The translations under genes were made by a program, and so were the position numbers. 64,000 nt of DNA from NCBI GenBank assembly GCA_964581815.1, contig CAZORE010000022.1, positions 1 through 64,000 of the forward strand, in the 5' to 3' direction. Below, piece after piece: positions 32,259 to 40,967 of this stretch (position 1 is the stretch's first letter; the number at the start of each line of letters is the position of its first letter). The notes under the pieces are model-generated. The model was not told the origin of the DNA. It ran no database searches and was given only the letters and a program-made list of their open reading frames with translations. The stretch is from Trebonia sp964581815 (GTDB lineage: Bacteria; Actinomycetota; Actinomycetes; Streptosporangiales; Streptosporangiaceae).

Positions 32259-33720
32259 GCGCTTCCTCCAGTAGGTCGTCGGCCGGGCATCGGTCCTTGC
32301 TCACGTACACGTCGCGGAACGCGTCCACTGCCTCGGTGATGTCGCGGGGGACCCCCGCCCGGTCCAGCGCTTCCGCCGCGACGGCGAAACACTCCCTGCT
32401 CGCGGCGGCCATCAGCGGGTCAGCGGGCCCGAGCCGCGCCGCGCGCAGCCACGGCCCGTCGGGATCCGCCACCCCCGCCCGGTCGCCGTTAGCCCGGTCG
32501 CCGTTTGCCCGGTCGCCGTTTGCGCCGTCGCCGCCGGCACCGTCGCGGTCAGCGCCGTTGCCCGACGGCGCGGTGGCAGGCCAGCCGTGCGGGCCCCAGA
32601 GCGGTGCGACGGCGGCGAGCGCCGCCTCGGTGGCCGCCTCGTCGGACAACAGCGCCCAGCACACGGCGAGCGGCACGATCCACCCGTCGCCCGGCTGCGC
32701 GTCGATCATCCGCAGCTCGAAGTGCCCGTGCGGGCGCACCGGCGGGAAAAGCGTCGACAGGTGGTAATCGAGGTCGTCGACGGTTGGCCGCCGTAGCCGC
32801 CACTTGGCCCGGCCGTTTCCGGTGGGGCGGACCCAGTCGCGCAGCGTCAGCCCGCGCGGTACGGACCAGTCGGCGGAGTCCACGTCGCGGACGCACATCA
32901 GCTCCGCGTCGAGCGCGTACGCGGCCCAGGCGGCCCGCGGGTCGCCGTCGAGCCGCGGCGGCCGGGTGCGGCCCGGGTCCATGCGCGCCCAGACCTGCTG
33001 GCGCGAGGAGGCCCAGCCGGTCGGCTTACCGTCCCGCAGCGGCGAGTTGGCGAACGCGGCCACGAGGACCGGCCCGAGTGCGTGCAGCAGCCGCCATCGC
33101 CAGCGGTAGCCGGAGGGCCCGTCGGAGTCGTCGCCCGCGTCCAGGCAGACCTGGACCGATGCCGTGCCGCACATCATCTGGCGGCCCCACGGGCCGCCGT
33201 AATCGAAGAAGGCCTCCATGGCCGCGTACCGGGGAAGGTCGAGGATGCGGCGCGGTGGCCGCAGGGGATCGAGCCCTATCCCGGCGAGTTCGAGTCCATG
33301 GGCGGCAAGCGCCGCGCGGAGCGCGGCCAGGTCCGCGCGAGTCACGCGGACCAGTTCGGCCAGGGAATCCGCGGGCAGCGAGCTGAGCTCAAGCTGCCCG
33401 CCCGGTTCTGTGGTGAGCGGTGCCCCCGACGGCAGCAAGCTGGCGGCTGAGCTCGTCGGCAGCTCAGGCCCGTGAGGATCTTCCCCGAAAACCCCTCGGC
33501 TCGGTTTAAGACGGCCGGCGCCGAAGCCGGACACGGCGGCCGCGATTCGCCCCGCCGGAACCGGCAGGGACGGGTCGCGCGCGTCGCGGACCAGCCACTC
33601 GAGTTCGACGCCGACCCGCCGCGGCGGCCCGGTCTTGAGGCAGATGCCATGAATATGCTCGGCGGCGCTTTCCTCATGGATGCCGCCCTCACCCCGAGCC
33701 TCAGCATCGACGACGCTCAT
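32242..33720 (-). CDS. egtA: Glutamate-cysteine ligase of ergothioneine synthesis
   Basis: Makes gamma-glutamylcysteine for EgtB. The 492-residue protein belongs to the GCS2/EgtA group: RRVGVELEWLV near residue 33, EPGGQLELSS, MMCGTASVQVCLDAG and LRMIDAQPGDGW are conserved. A repetitive insert (ANGDR-type repeats, about residues 405-430) is a lineage-specific loop. ATG at 33720 was chosen by homology; the RBS is weak. First gene of egtABCD, which has no egtE within the window. Confidence 0.9.
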   Translation of the reverse strand: MSVVDAEARGEGGIHEESAAEHIHGICLKTGPPRRVGVELEWLVRDARDPSLPVPAGRIAAAVSGFGAGRLKPSRGVFGEDPHGPELPTSSAASLLPSGAPLTTEPGGQLELSSLPADSLAELVRVTRADLAALRAALAAHGLELAGIGLDPLRPPRRILDLPRYAAMEAFFDYGGPWGRQMMCGTASVQVCLDAGDDSDGPSGYRWRWRLLHALGPVLVAAFANSPLRDGKPTGWASSRQQVWARMDPGRTRPPRLDGDPRAAWAAYALDAELMCVRDVDSADWSVPRGLTLRDWVRPTGNGRAKWRLRRPTVDDLDYHLSTLFPPVRPHGHFELRMIDAQPGDGWIVPLAVCWALLSDEAATEAALAAVAPLWGPHGWPATAPSGNGADRDGAGGDGANGDRANGDRANGDRAGVADPDGPWLRAARLGPADPLMAAASRECFAVAAEALDRAGVPRDITEAVDAFRDVYVSKDRCPADDLLEEAHDRAL

Positions 33721-34022
33721 GGCGCCACCGTACCCGGGGGGTCTGACATTCGAGCCCGTGGGCCCCACTGGCAAGCTCTCACGCCTGTTTAGTCTGCCCA
33801 GCGCGCGGAGCGTTTCACTTCCCGCGACCGAGAACCGCTATCTCGGCGAGAACCCCACGTCATCCCACGATCGCGAATACTTGTCCGCGCTGCCCCGGTC
33901 GGCCAGCCGAACCCGGAGGCGTATCCCGGATGCCTCGTGTGTCACAAAGGGATATTTCACCGCTCCTGCCGCCGAGCCGAGAATCGCGCTGACGCCCTCC
34001 GCGCTCACCCCGTCAGCGCCGA

Positions 34023-34122
34023 NNNNNNNNNNNNNNNNNNNNNNNNNNNNNNNNNNNNNNNNNNNNNNNNNNNNNNNNNNNNNNNNNNNNNNNNNNNNNN
34101 NNNNNNNNNNNNNNNNNNNNNN
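34023..34122. other. Assembly gap (100 N) with duplicated 24-bp flanks
   Basis: The 24 bases ending at 34022 (CCGCGCTCAC...GCGCCGA) are repeated right after the gap (34123-34146). Probably an artificial gap. Confidence 0.85.
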
Positions 34123-34196
34123 CCGCGCTCACCCCGTCAGCGCCGAGAGTTTGACACCTATGCGGTGCCTAAGTCTCGGCGGGAAGGCCAAATCAT

Positions 34197-34214
34197 GATA
34201 ACAGCAAGAAGCGC
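34197..34214 (-). repeat. 18-bp dispersed repeat, copy 1
   Basis: GATAACAGCAAGAAGCGC, 32 bases past the selD stop. An exact second copy is at 42818-42835, past the glycerate kinase stop. Both lie 3' of minus-strand genes. Confidence 0.6.
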
Positions 34215-34246
34215 TTGGGCGCCTGGGTGCGTGCCTGCTGGGCGTC

Positions 34247-35389
34247 TTACGGTGCGACTGTGATGTGGCCCGCGGCGCCCGCCGTCACCTGGCCGATGAC
34301 CGCCGCGAGCGTGCCCGCCCTCCCCGGCCCGCCCGCCCGGGCCAGCTCGGCCACCAGCGCGTCCGGCGATGGCGTGGCGAGCAGCAGCCCGCCGGACGTC
34401 TGCGCGTCGCGCAGCAGCACCGCCACGTCCTCGGGCACCTCCGGCGCGATGGACGCCCACGGCTCGAGGTAGGCCATGTTGTTCCGGGTCCCGCCCGAGA
34501 CGAAGCCGGCGGCGGTGAGCTCGCGCGCCCCGGGGAGCAGCGGGACGGCGGCGGCGGACAGCGTCGCCGACGCGCCGCTCGCGCGCAGCATCCGGTGCAG
34601 GTGGCCGAGCAGTGAGAACCCGGTGACATCGGTGGCCGCGGTCACCCCCGCGGCGAGCGCGGCCTCGCTGGCGGCGGCGTTCAGTGTGGTCATCGAGGTC
34701 ACGGCCGCCGCCAGCACGTCCGCGGCGGCGGCGCCGCGCTTGTGCGCCGTGGCGATGACGCCGGTGCCGATGGCCTTGGTCAGCACCAGGGTGTCGCCCG
34801 GCCTGGCCTTGTCGATGGTGAACAGCCGCGCCGGGGAGGCGAAGCCGACGACCGCCATCCCGTACTTGGGCTCGGGGTCGTCGATCGTGTGGCCGCCGAC
34901 GACCAGGCAGCCGGCCTGGGCCGCGACCGCGGCGCCGCCGCGCAGCACGTCAGCGAGCATGGACAGCGGGAGCGTCGCGCCCGGCCAGGCGGTCAGGTTC
35001 AGTGCGACCACGGGCCGCCCGCCCATCGCGTACACGTCGGACAGCGCGTTGGCCGCCGCGATCCGCCCCCAGTCGCCCGGGTCGTCAACGATCGGCGTGA
35101 AGAAGTCCGTGGTGAGCACCAGCGCCCGCTCGTCATCGAGGCGCAGCACGGCCGCGTCGTCGCCCTCGGCCGCGCCCACCAGCAGGTCGCCGGCCCAGGG
35201 CGCCGCGCCGCCGGCCGGCCCCCCGGTAACCGAAGGCAGGCCGGCGGATGCCCCGGCGGCGCCGAGCACGCCGGGTCCCAGGGAAACCATCAGCTCATCC
35301 AGAGCCGACAGTGGTAGCTTGCACGCACAGCCAGCGCCGTGCGACAGGGAAGTAAGCCGGATGCGAGCGGTATCGGGCTGTGCGGTCAC
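34247..35389 (-). CDS. selD: Selenide, water dikinase (selenophosphate synthetase)
   Basis: Makes selenophosphate from selenide and ATP for selenocysteine or 2-selenouridine. The 380-residue protein has the N-terminal catalytic motif SHGAGCACKL (Cys and Lys conserved; Ala replaces the usual Gly between the cysteines), LTTDFFTPIVDDPGDWGRIAAANALSDVYAMGG (split here for description), VVGGHTIDDPEPKYG, and TDVTGFSLLGH. The active site uses Cys, not Sec. GTG start with GGAG close by. selA, selB and tRNA-Sec are not in the window, so they must lie elsewhere if the organism makes selenoproteins. Confidence 0.92.
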   Translation of the reverse strand: MTAQPDTARIRLTSLSHGAGCACKLPLSALDELMVSLGPGVLGAAGASAGLPSVTGGPAGGAAPWAGDLLVGAAEGDDAAVLRLDDERALVLTTDFFTPIVDDPGDWGRIAAANALSDVYAMGGRPVVALNLTAWPGATLPLSMLADVLRGGAAVAAQAGCLVVGGHTIDDPEPKYGMAVVGFASPARLFTIDKARPGDTLVLTKAIGTGVIATAHKRGAAAADVLAAAVTSMTTLNAAASEAALAAGVTAATDVTGFSLLGHLHRMLRASGASATLSAAAVPLLPGARELTAAGFVSGGTRNNMAYLEPWASIAPEVPEDVAVLLRDAQTSGGLLLATPSPDALVAELARAGGPGRAGTLAAVIGQVTAGAAGHITVAP

Positions 35390-35630
35390 GGCTCCACCGT
35401 ATGCCCGCCAGCCGGCCGCCCGCCATGTGGCGAGCCCACCCGGTTAGCGTTGCGTTATGGTGGCAGGCGCCGCCGAGCGCTCCGGCGGGACAGCGGCACC
35501 AGGGACGATCTCCCCGGGCAGGTACCGGCCGGGGAGACCGCGCCGGGCAACCTGGGTACCGAGGGCATAACACGCCGTGATGCTCTGGAGGACCGTGTGC
35601 ACTCGCGCCGGTATGCCAGGATGAGGGGCG

Positions 35631-36830
35631 ATGAGAGTAAGGTTCATTAGGTTTGCGCACGTCAGGCGGGGTAAGGCCGAGGGGGCCCCCGGTCTGGTCG
35701 GCGTGGCCAGGGTGGACGCGCGCACCAAGGTCCTCGTGCGCCGCCTGGAGCCCGGTGACATCGCGATCATCGACCACGCCGACTTGGACCGGGTCTCCGC
35801 CGACGAGCTGATCGCCTGCCGGGTCGCCGCGGTGGTCAACGCGGCTAAGTCGGTCACCGGCCGGTACCCGAACCTGGGCCCGCGGCTCCTGCTCGACGCG
35901 GGCATCCCGCTCGTTGACGACGTCGGCAAGGAGGTGCTCGCCCGGGTCACCGAGGGCGCCTCCGTCCGGCTCGACAAGCACATCATGTACAACAGCAGCG
36001 ACCAGGTCATCGCCAAGGGCGTGCTGCTCACCGAGGCCATCCTGGATAAGGCGCTCGATGACGCGAACGCCGGGGTGCCCGCCCAGATCGACGCGTTCGC
36101 CGCCAACACCCTGGAGTTCCTGCGCCGCGAGCGCGACCTGCTCACCCACGGCGTGGACCTGCCCAGCCTGACCACTGGCATGAAGGACAGGCACGTGCTC
36201 GTGGTGGTCCGCGGCTACCGCTACCGCGAGGACCTGCGGGCGCTGCGGCCCTATATCCGGGAGTACCGCCCGGTGCTGCTCGCTGTGGACGGCGGCGCCG
36301 ACGCGCTGCTTGAGGCGGGCTACCAGCCGCACGTGATCATCGGGGACATGGACTCGGTCTCCGATGATGCGCTCATGTCCGGGGCCGAGCTGGTGGTGCA
36401 CGCCTACCCGGACGGCCGCGCCCCCGGCATGACCAGGCTCAGCGGCCTCGGCCTCGACGGCGTGCCGCTGCCTGCCCCGGGCACGAGCGAGGACGTGGCG
36501 CTGCTGCTCGCCGACGCGGGCGGCGCCAGCCTGATCGCGGTGGTCGGCACGCACTGGACGGTGGAGGAGTTCCTCGACAAGGGCCGCCCGGGGATGGCGT
36601 CGACGTTCCTTACCCACCTGCGGGTGGGAAGTAAGCTGGTCAACGCCAGGGGCGTGCACCAGCTCTACCAGAGCCGGATCTCCGGCTGGGCGCTGGCGGC
36701 GCTCGTGGTCGCGGCGGCGGTCACCATCGTGGTGGCGATCGCCTACTCGCCCGCGGGGCCGATTCTCGGCAATTACCTCAGCGCCACCTGGCACACGTTT
36801 GCCTACTGGTTCACGGGGCTGTTCAAGTGA
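35631..36830 (+). CDS. steA: Cytokinetic ring protein SteA
   Basis: 399 residues. A long cytosolic region containing a thiamin-pyrophosphokinase-like fold (AVDGGADALLEAGYQPHVIIGDMDSV split around residue 220-245) is followed by one C-terminal membrane helix (about 348-370). SteA and SteB homologues in corynebacteria act together at the division septum and recruit cell-wall hydrolases. GTGA overlap with the next gene shows coupling. First gene of a five-gene envelope operon. No enzyme activity is established. Confidence 0.88.
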   Translation: MRVRFIRFAHVRRGKAEGAPGLVGVARVDARTKVLVRRLEPGDIAIIDHADLDRVSADELIACRVAAVVNAAKSVTGRYPNLGPRLLLDAGIPLVDDVGKEVLARVTEGASVRLDKHIMYNSSDQVIAKGVLLTEAILDKALDDANAGVPAQIDAFAANTLEFLRRERDLLTHGVDLPSLTTGMKDRHVLVVVRGYRYREDLRALRPYIREYRPVLLAVDGGADALLEAGYQPHVIIGDMDSVSDDALMSGAELVVHAYPDGRAPGMTRLSGLGLDGVPLPAPGTSEDVALLLADAGGASLIAVVGTHWTVEEFLDKGRPGMASTFLTHLRVGSKLVNARGVHQLYQSRISGWALAALVVAAAVTIVVAIAYSPAGPILGNYLSATWHTFAYWFTGLFK

Positions 36831-37870
36831 TCGACTTCCGTTACCACCTCGTCTCGATCGTCGCCGTCTTCCTGGCCCTCGCGATCGGCATCGTGCTCGG
36901 CTCCACCGAGCTCCAGGGCACCACCCTGGACGCGCTGCGCGGGCTGAACAGCTCGCTCACGCACCAGCTGAACGCGGTCGAGGCGCAGCGCAACAGCTAC
37001 GAGCAGCAGGCGGGCGCGAGCGACGCTTTCCTCAAGACGGCCGAGTCCAGGCTGCTGGGCGGCACGCTCTCCGGCGACCGGGTAGTCATCGTCACCGAGC
37101 CGGGCGCGGCATCCTCCGTGGTGGCCGGCGTCAAGACGGCGGCGGCGCTCGCCGGGGCCGCGATCACCGGCACGGTCGCGCTGCAGCCCAAGTTCAACGA
37201 CCTGTCCGGCGCCACCCAGGCCAGCCTGTCCGCGATCAACGCCCAGCTGGCGACCAGCGACACCACCACGCTCACCCCAGCCGCCAACTCGCAAACCGGC
37301 AACCAGCAGGACGCCGCGCAGCTGATCGCGTCCGCGATCCTGAACCAGACCGTGGACCAGGTCGGCCTGACCACCGGGCAGGCCCAGCTCGTGCTGCAGG
37401 CCTACACGCAGGGCGGCTACCTGAACGAGAGCGGCGCCCCGTGGAACCGGGCCACGCTCGCCGTGATCGTCGCCTCGGACGCCGCCCCCGCCGACGGCGC
37501 GAACGACCCGGCCAACCAGGTGCTGCTCGCGGTCGCGCAGGAGTTCGCCACGCTGAGCGCCGCGACCCTGGTCGCCGGCTCGGTCGCGGGCACCACCCCG
37601 GCGGGCAGCGCGATCTCCGTGCTGCGCGGCAGCAGTGTGGCCGCCCAGGTGTCCAGCGTGGACAACGCCGACACCACGCTCGGCCAGATCTCCACGATAT
37701 GGGCATTCGCCACTCAGCTGGCGGGCGGGAAGCCGAAGAGCTACGGCGTTTTGGGCGCGTCCGCGGTCAGCCCGGAGGTACCGTTGCCTGTGCCGAGCGG
37801 GACGCCTTCGGACACCAGCACGCCGACCCAGTCGGCGACGGGAGAGGCGAAGACGGTGGGAAAGAAGTGA
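36827..37870 (+). CDS. steB: SteB/MctB-type membrane protein (annotated copper transporter family)
   Basis: 347 residues: a short cytosolic start, one N-terminal helix (about 6-28, IDFRYHLVSIVAVFLALAIG), a coiled-coil-prone stretch (35-70), and an extracytoplasmic alpha/beta domain, ending in a Ser/Thr/Pro-rich tail. The family was first called MctB in M. tuberculosis, but its partner SteA points to a division role. It begins with GTG inside the steA stop. Confidence 0.85.
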   Translation: MIDFRYHLVSIVAVFLALAIGIVLGSTELQGTTLDALRGLNSSLTHQLNAVEAQRNSYEQQAGASDAFLKTAESRLLGGTLSGDRVVIVTEPGAASSVVAGVKTAAALAGAAITGTVALQPKFNDLSGATQASLSAINAQLATSDTTTLTPAANSQTGNQQDAAQLIASAILNQTVDQVGLTTGQAQLVLQAYTQGGYLNESGAPWNRATLAVIVASDAAPADGANDPANQVLLAVAQEFATLSAATLVAGSVAGTTPAGSAISVLRGSSVAAQVSSVDNADTTLGQISTIWAFATQLAGGKPKSYGVLGASAVSPEVPLPVPSGTPSDTSTPTQSATGEAKTVGKK

Positions 37871-37876
37871 AGCCCG

Positions 37877-39022
37877 GTGCGTGAGCGCGGAAAGCCGCCG
37901 TTGACCCGGCCCGCGGCCAGCGCGATCGTCGTGGCCGGGGCGTCGGCGCTCGCGGCGCGCGGCGCCTACGCCGGGCTGCGGCGCTGGCCGCCGGCCGGCG
38001 AGAAGACCTGGGCGAGGAGCAACCACCGGGGCGAGCCGGTCACCTTGCTTGAGGGTCCCGCCGTCGCCGTCGGCGCGGTCACTGCGCAGGTCATCGGGCA
38101 GGCCGTCGGTGCCGCGGTCGCCGCCAGCCGGACCGCGGCGCAGCGCACCCAAGCACAGGGCGCGGGCCGCCCGGTGGCCGCCCCCGCCGTGGCCGCACAG
38201 CATGAGACAGAACGGTGGCGTGCCTCCGCCGGATCCTTCGCCGTGGCCGGCCTCGGCGCGCTGGCGTTCGGCGTCCTCGACGACCTGCGCGGCTCGGCCG
38301 CGCGCCGCGGGCTGCGCGGCCACCTCGGCGCCCTGGCCCACGGCGAGGTCACCACGGGCACCGTCAAGCTGGCCGGCCTGGCCGCCGCGGGCCTCGGCGC
38401 CGCGCTGCTCGAGGGCGGCGGCCCGGCGGACGTGGCGATCAACTCCGGCCTCGTCGCGGGCGGCGCGAACCTGCTCAACCTCTTCGACTTGCGTCCCGGC
38501 CGCGCCATCAAGGTCGCGATCCTGTCGGCCCTGTTGATCGCGGCAGTCGGCCGCGGCCGCGGCGGTGGCACTGCGCGCACGGCGGGCCTCGCGGCCGTCG
38601 CCGCGCCGGCCGGCGCCGCGCTCGCGCTGCTCCCCGCGGACCTCGCCGAGCAGGCCATGCTCGGCGACGCGGGCGCCAACGCGCTCGGCGCCCTGCTCGG
38701 CGCCGCGGCCGCCAGGTCGCTGCCGCGGCGCGCCAGGCTCGGCCTGCTCGCCGGGATCGCCGCGCTCACCGTGGCGAGCGAGAAGGTCAGCTTCACCAAG
38801 GTCATCGCGGCCAGCCCCCCGCTCAACTGGCTCGACATGCTCGGCCGCCGCCCCGCCCCGGTAGCCTCCGCCCCAACCCACGCCTCCGCCGCCGCGCCCG
38901 TGCCCGCGCCGCGGCGCCGCCTGCCGGGAAGGCACCGGCGCGGCGGTGACGGGGAAAGCCGCACTCGTTCTGGAGCATGGCTTTCCGCTCTTCATAAGAC
39001 CGTGGCACGACAGGAGCCGTGA
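37877..39022 (+). CDS. MraY/WecA-like polyprenyl-phosphate glycosyl-1-phosphate transferase homologue
   Basis: 381 residues, multi-helix membrane protein with recognisable GT4-type motifs: FGVLDDLRGSA (paired Asp), NLLNLFDLRPGRAIK (the usual NxxNxxDGxDG loop is altered to DLRPGRA), and MLGDAGANALGALLG. The altered central motif is shared with actinobacterial homologues in this locus. Substrate unknown; a carrier-lipid-linked sugar is likely. GTG start; its TGA overlaps the murJ GTG by four bases. Confidence 0.75.
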   Translation: MRERGKPPLTRPAASAIVVAGASALAARGAYAGLRRWPPAGEKTWARSNHRGEPVTLLEGPAVAVGAVTAQVIGQAVGAAVAASRTAAQRTQAQGAGRPVAAPAVAAQHETERWRASAGSFAVAGLGALAFGVLDDLRGSAARRGLRGHLGALAHGEVTTGTVKLAGLAAAGLGAALLEGGGPADVAINSGLVAGGANLLNLFDLRPGRAIKVAILSALLIAAVGRGRGGGTARTAGLAAVAAPAGAALALLPADLAEQAMLGDAGANALGALLGAAAARSLPRRARLGLLAGIAALTVASEKVSFTKVIAASPPLNWLDMLGRRPAPVASAPTHASAAAPVPAPRRRLPGRHRRGGDGESRTRSGAWLSALHKTVARQEP

Positions 39023-40967
39023 TCCGGGACTTGGCCGAGCGCGGTCCTGCTCGGCGGCGAGGGCAGGGCAGGCGAGGGCCCAGCAGACGGGGGCAGGGCA
39101 TCGGCCAGGCCGCGGTGATGATCGGCGTGATCACCGTGGTCGCCCGGCTCGTCGGGTTCGGCAGGCAGGTGGTGTTCGCCCACACCGTCGGCACCACCTG
39201 CCTCGGGACCGCCTACACGACCGCCAACATGGTGCCGAACATCATCTACGACATCGTGCTCGGCGGCGCGCTCTCGTCGGTCGTGGTGCCGGTGCTCGCG
39301 GGGCCGGTGCTCNNNNNNNNNNNNNNNNNNNNNNNNNNNNNNNNNNNNNNNNNNNNNNNNNNNNNNNNNNNNNNNNNNNNNNNNNNNNNNNNNNNNNNNN
39401 NNNNNNNNNNNNGCTCGGCGGCGCGCTCTCGTCGGTCGTGGTGCCGGTGCTCGCGGGGCCGGTGCTCACCAGGCCGGGGCTCACCAGGCCGGGGCTCGCC
39501 GAGGCGGAGCTCGGCGAGGCGGCCGGGGAAACGCGAGCCGGGGACACCGACACGGCCAGGCAGATCGCGTCAGCGCTGCTCACCTGGACGGTGCTGCTGC
39601 TTGTCCCGGTCAGCGCCGCGCTCGCGCTCGCCGCGCACCCGATCGTCTCCGCGCTGCTTTCCGGGTCCGCCGGCTGCCCGCGCGGTCCCCTCCTTGGGGT
39701 CGGCGCCCGGATGCTGATCGTCTTCGCCCCGCAGGTGCTGCTCTACGGGCTGGCCGTGGTGCTTTACGGGATCTTGCAGTCGCACCGGCGATTCGGCGCG
39801 CCTGCCCTGGCGCCGCTGCTGTCGTCGCTGGTGGTGATCGGCGCGTACGCTGCCTTCGGCGCGGTCGGCGGCGCGTACGTCAACAAGCTCGCTGAGCTGC
39901 CGCCGACCGCGGAGTACCTGCTGTCAGGGGGCACCACGCTCGGCGTGCTCGCCCTCGTGGCGACCGCGGTGATCCCGGCCTGGCGGCTCGGGCTCGGCTC
40001 GCGGCCGACGCTGCGGTTCCCCACGGGGGTTGGCCCGCGGGTAAGGCGGCTCGCCCTGGCCGGCGTGACGGCACTTGTCGCGCAGGATGCGTCCGTCGCC
40101 GTGGTGATCGTGCTCGCCAACCGTTACGGCGGCAGCGGCGCGCTTGTCGTTTACGGGTTCGCCTGGGCCGTGTTCATGGTGCCCTACGCGGTGCTCGCGA
40201 TACCGATCGCGACAAGCGCCTTCCCCGAGCTGTCCAGGCACGATACCGGGGGTGAGGGCGGCGGTGAGCGCGCCGGGCGCGGGTTCGACCTGACCGCGGC
40301 CGCGTCCACCAGGGCGGTCATGCTCGCCTCCTGGCTCGGCGCCGCGGTCCTCCTCGGCGCCCGCGAGCCGATCGCCCGCGTCTTCGAGTCACGGCCCCCG
40401 GCGGCCACGGCGGTGCTCGCCTTGGCGCTCGCCGCCTTCGCGCCCGCGCTCATCGGTTACGGGCTGTCGGCCAACCTGTCCCGCGTGCTGTACGCGCAAC
40501 GGCGCAACCGCGCCCCGGCGCTGGCGCTCGCCGGCGGCTGGCTGCTCGTCATGGTCGCGGACGCGGCGATCGTGCCGTTCGCGGCACCGGACCAGGTGGT
40601 CCCCGTGCTCGGGCTCGGCACCACGTTCGGCCTGACCGTGTCGGGGATCGCGCTGCTTGCCCTGGTCCGCCGTGAGCGCGGGCCGGCCGCGTTGCACGGG
40701 GTGCCGCGGGCGTTCCTCGCCGGGCTGGCGGGCTGCGCGGCCGCCGCGGCGGCCGGGGCCGCGGTCGCGGCGGCCGTGTCCGGGGCGGAGCCAGGCCATG
40801 CCGAGGGTCTTCTGTTCAACGTCGCGGTGTCGCTGCTCGCCACGGTGGTGGTCGCCGGCGTCTTCGGCGCGGTGGTGCTCGCCCTCGACGGCGGCGACCT
40901 GCGCGCCGCCCTGTCCCGCCTGCGCGCCCCCGCCGCTGGGCGTGACGCGGGGGACGTGACGCAGTGA
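39019..40967 (+). CDS. murJ: MurJ-family lipid II flippase
   Basis: A MATE/MOP-fold membrane protein that flips lipid-linked peptidoglycan precursor. As printed, the frame breaks at the 100-N gap; deleting 155 bases (100 N plus the 55-bp duplicate) joins the two halves exactly and gives 597 residues. About 13-14 helices are visible. The N-terminus has the typical ARLVGFGRQVVFAHTVG and TANMVPNIIYDIVLGGALSSV segments. A basic N-terminal extension of ~30 residues is present. Start GTG overlaps the previous stop; the end overlaps the glycosyltransferase start. Confidence 0.88.
39313..39412. other. Assembly gap (100 N) with duplicated 55-bp flanks in murJ
   Basis: Bases 39258-39312 and 39413-39467 are identical. 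155 is 2 modulo 3, which explains the apparent frameshift; collapsing restores one frame. A nearby tandem TRPGL repeat may have broken the assembly. Confidence 0.93.

Larger units (their letters stand above)
33721..34246. promoter_or_regulatory. egtA promoter region and selD 3' region, with gap
   Basis: 526 bases including 100 N; no supported gene. A TTGACA (34151-34156) followed about 17 bases later by TAAGTCT resembles a sigma-70-type promoter pointing right, but no gene follows on that strand. The egtA promoter should lie in the part next to 33721. The 18-base repeat GATAACAGCAAGAAGCGC is at 34197-34214. No tRNA-Sec was recognised. Confidence 0.4.

Noticed and set aside
33721..34246. tRNA-Sec or other RNA gene near selD
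   Set aside because: No cloverleaf with a TCA anticodon or GGTTCRANYCC arm was found by eye in the interval.
35295..38995. Long minus-strand open frames antisense to steA, steB and the MraY-like gene
   Set aside because: Shadows of well-supported sense genes; compositions are His/Arg/Gly-biased and no RBS or domains fit.
39019..39717. Frameshifted or pseudogenised murJ
   Set aside because: Removing the 100 N and one 55-bp copy joins both halves in one frame with continuous family similarity.
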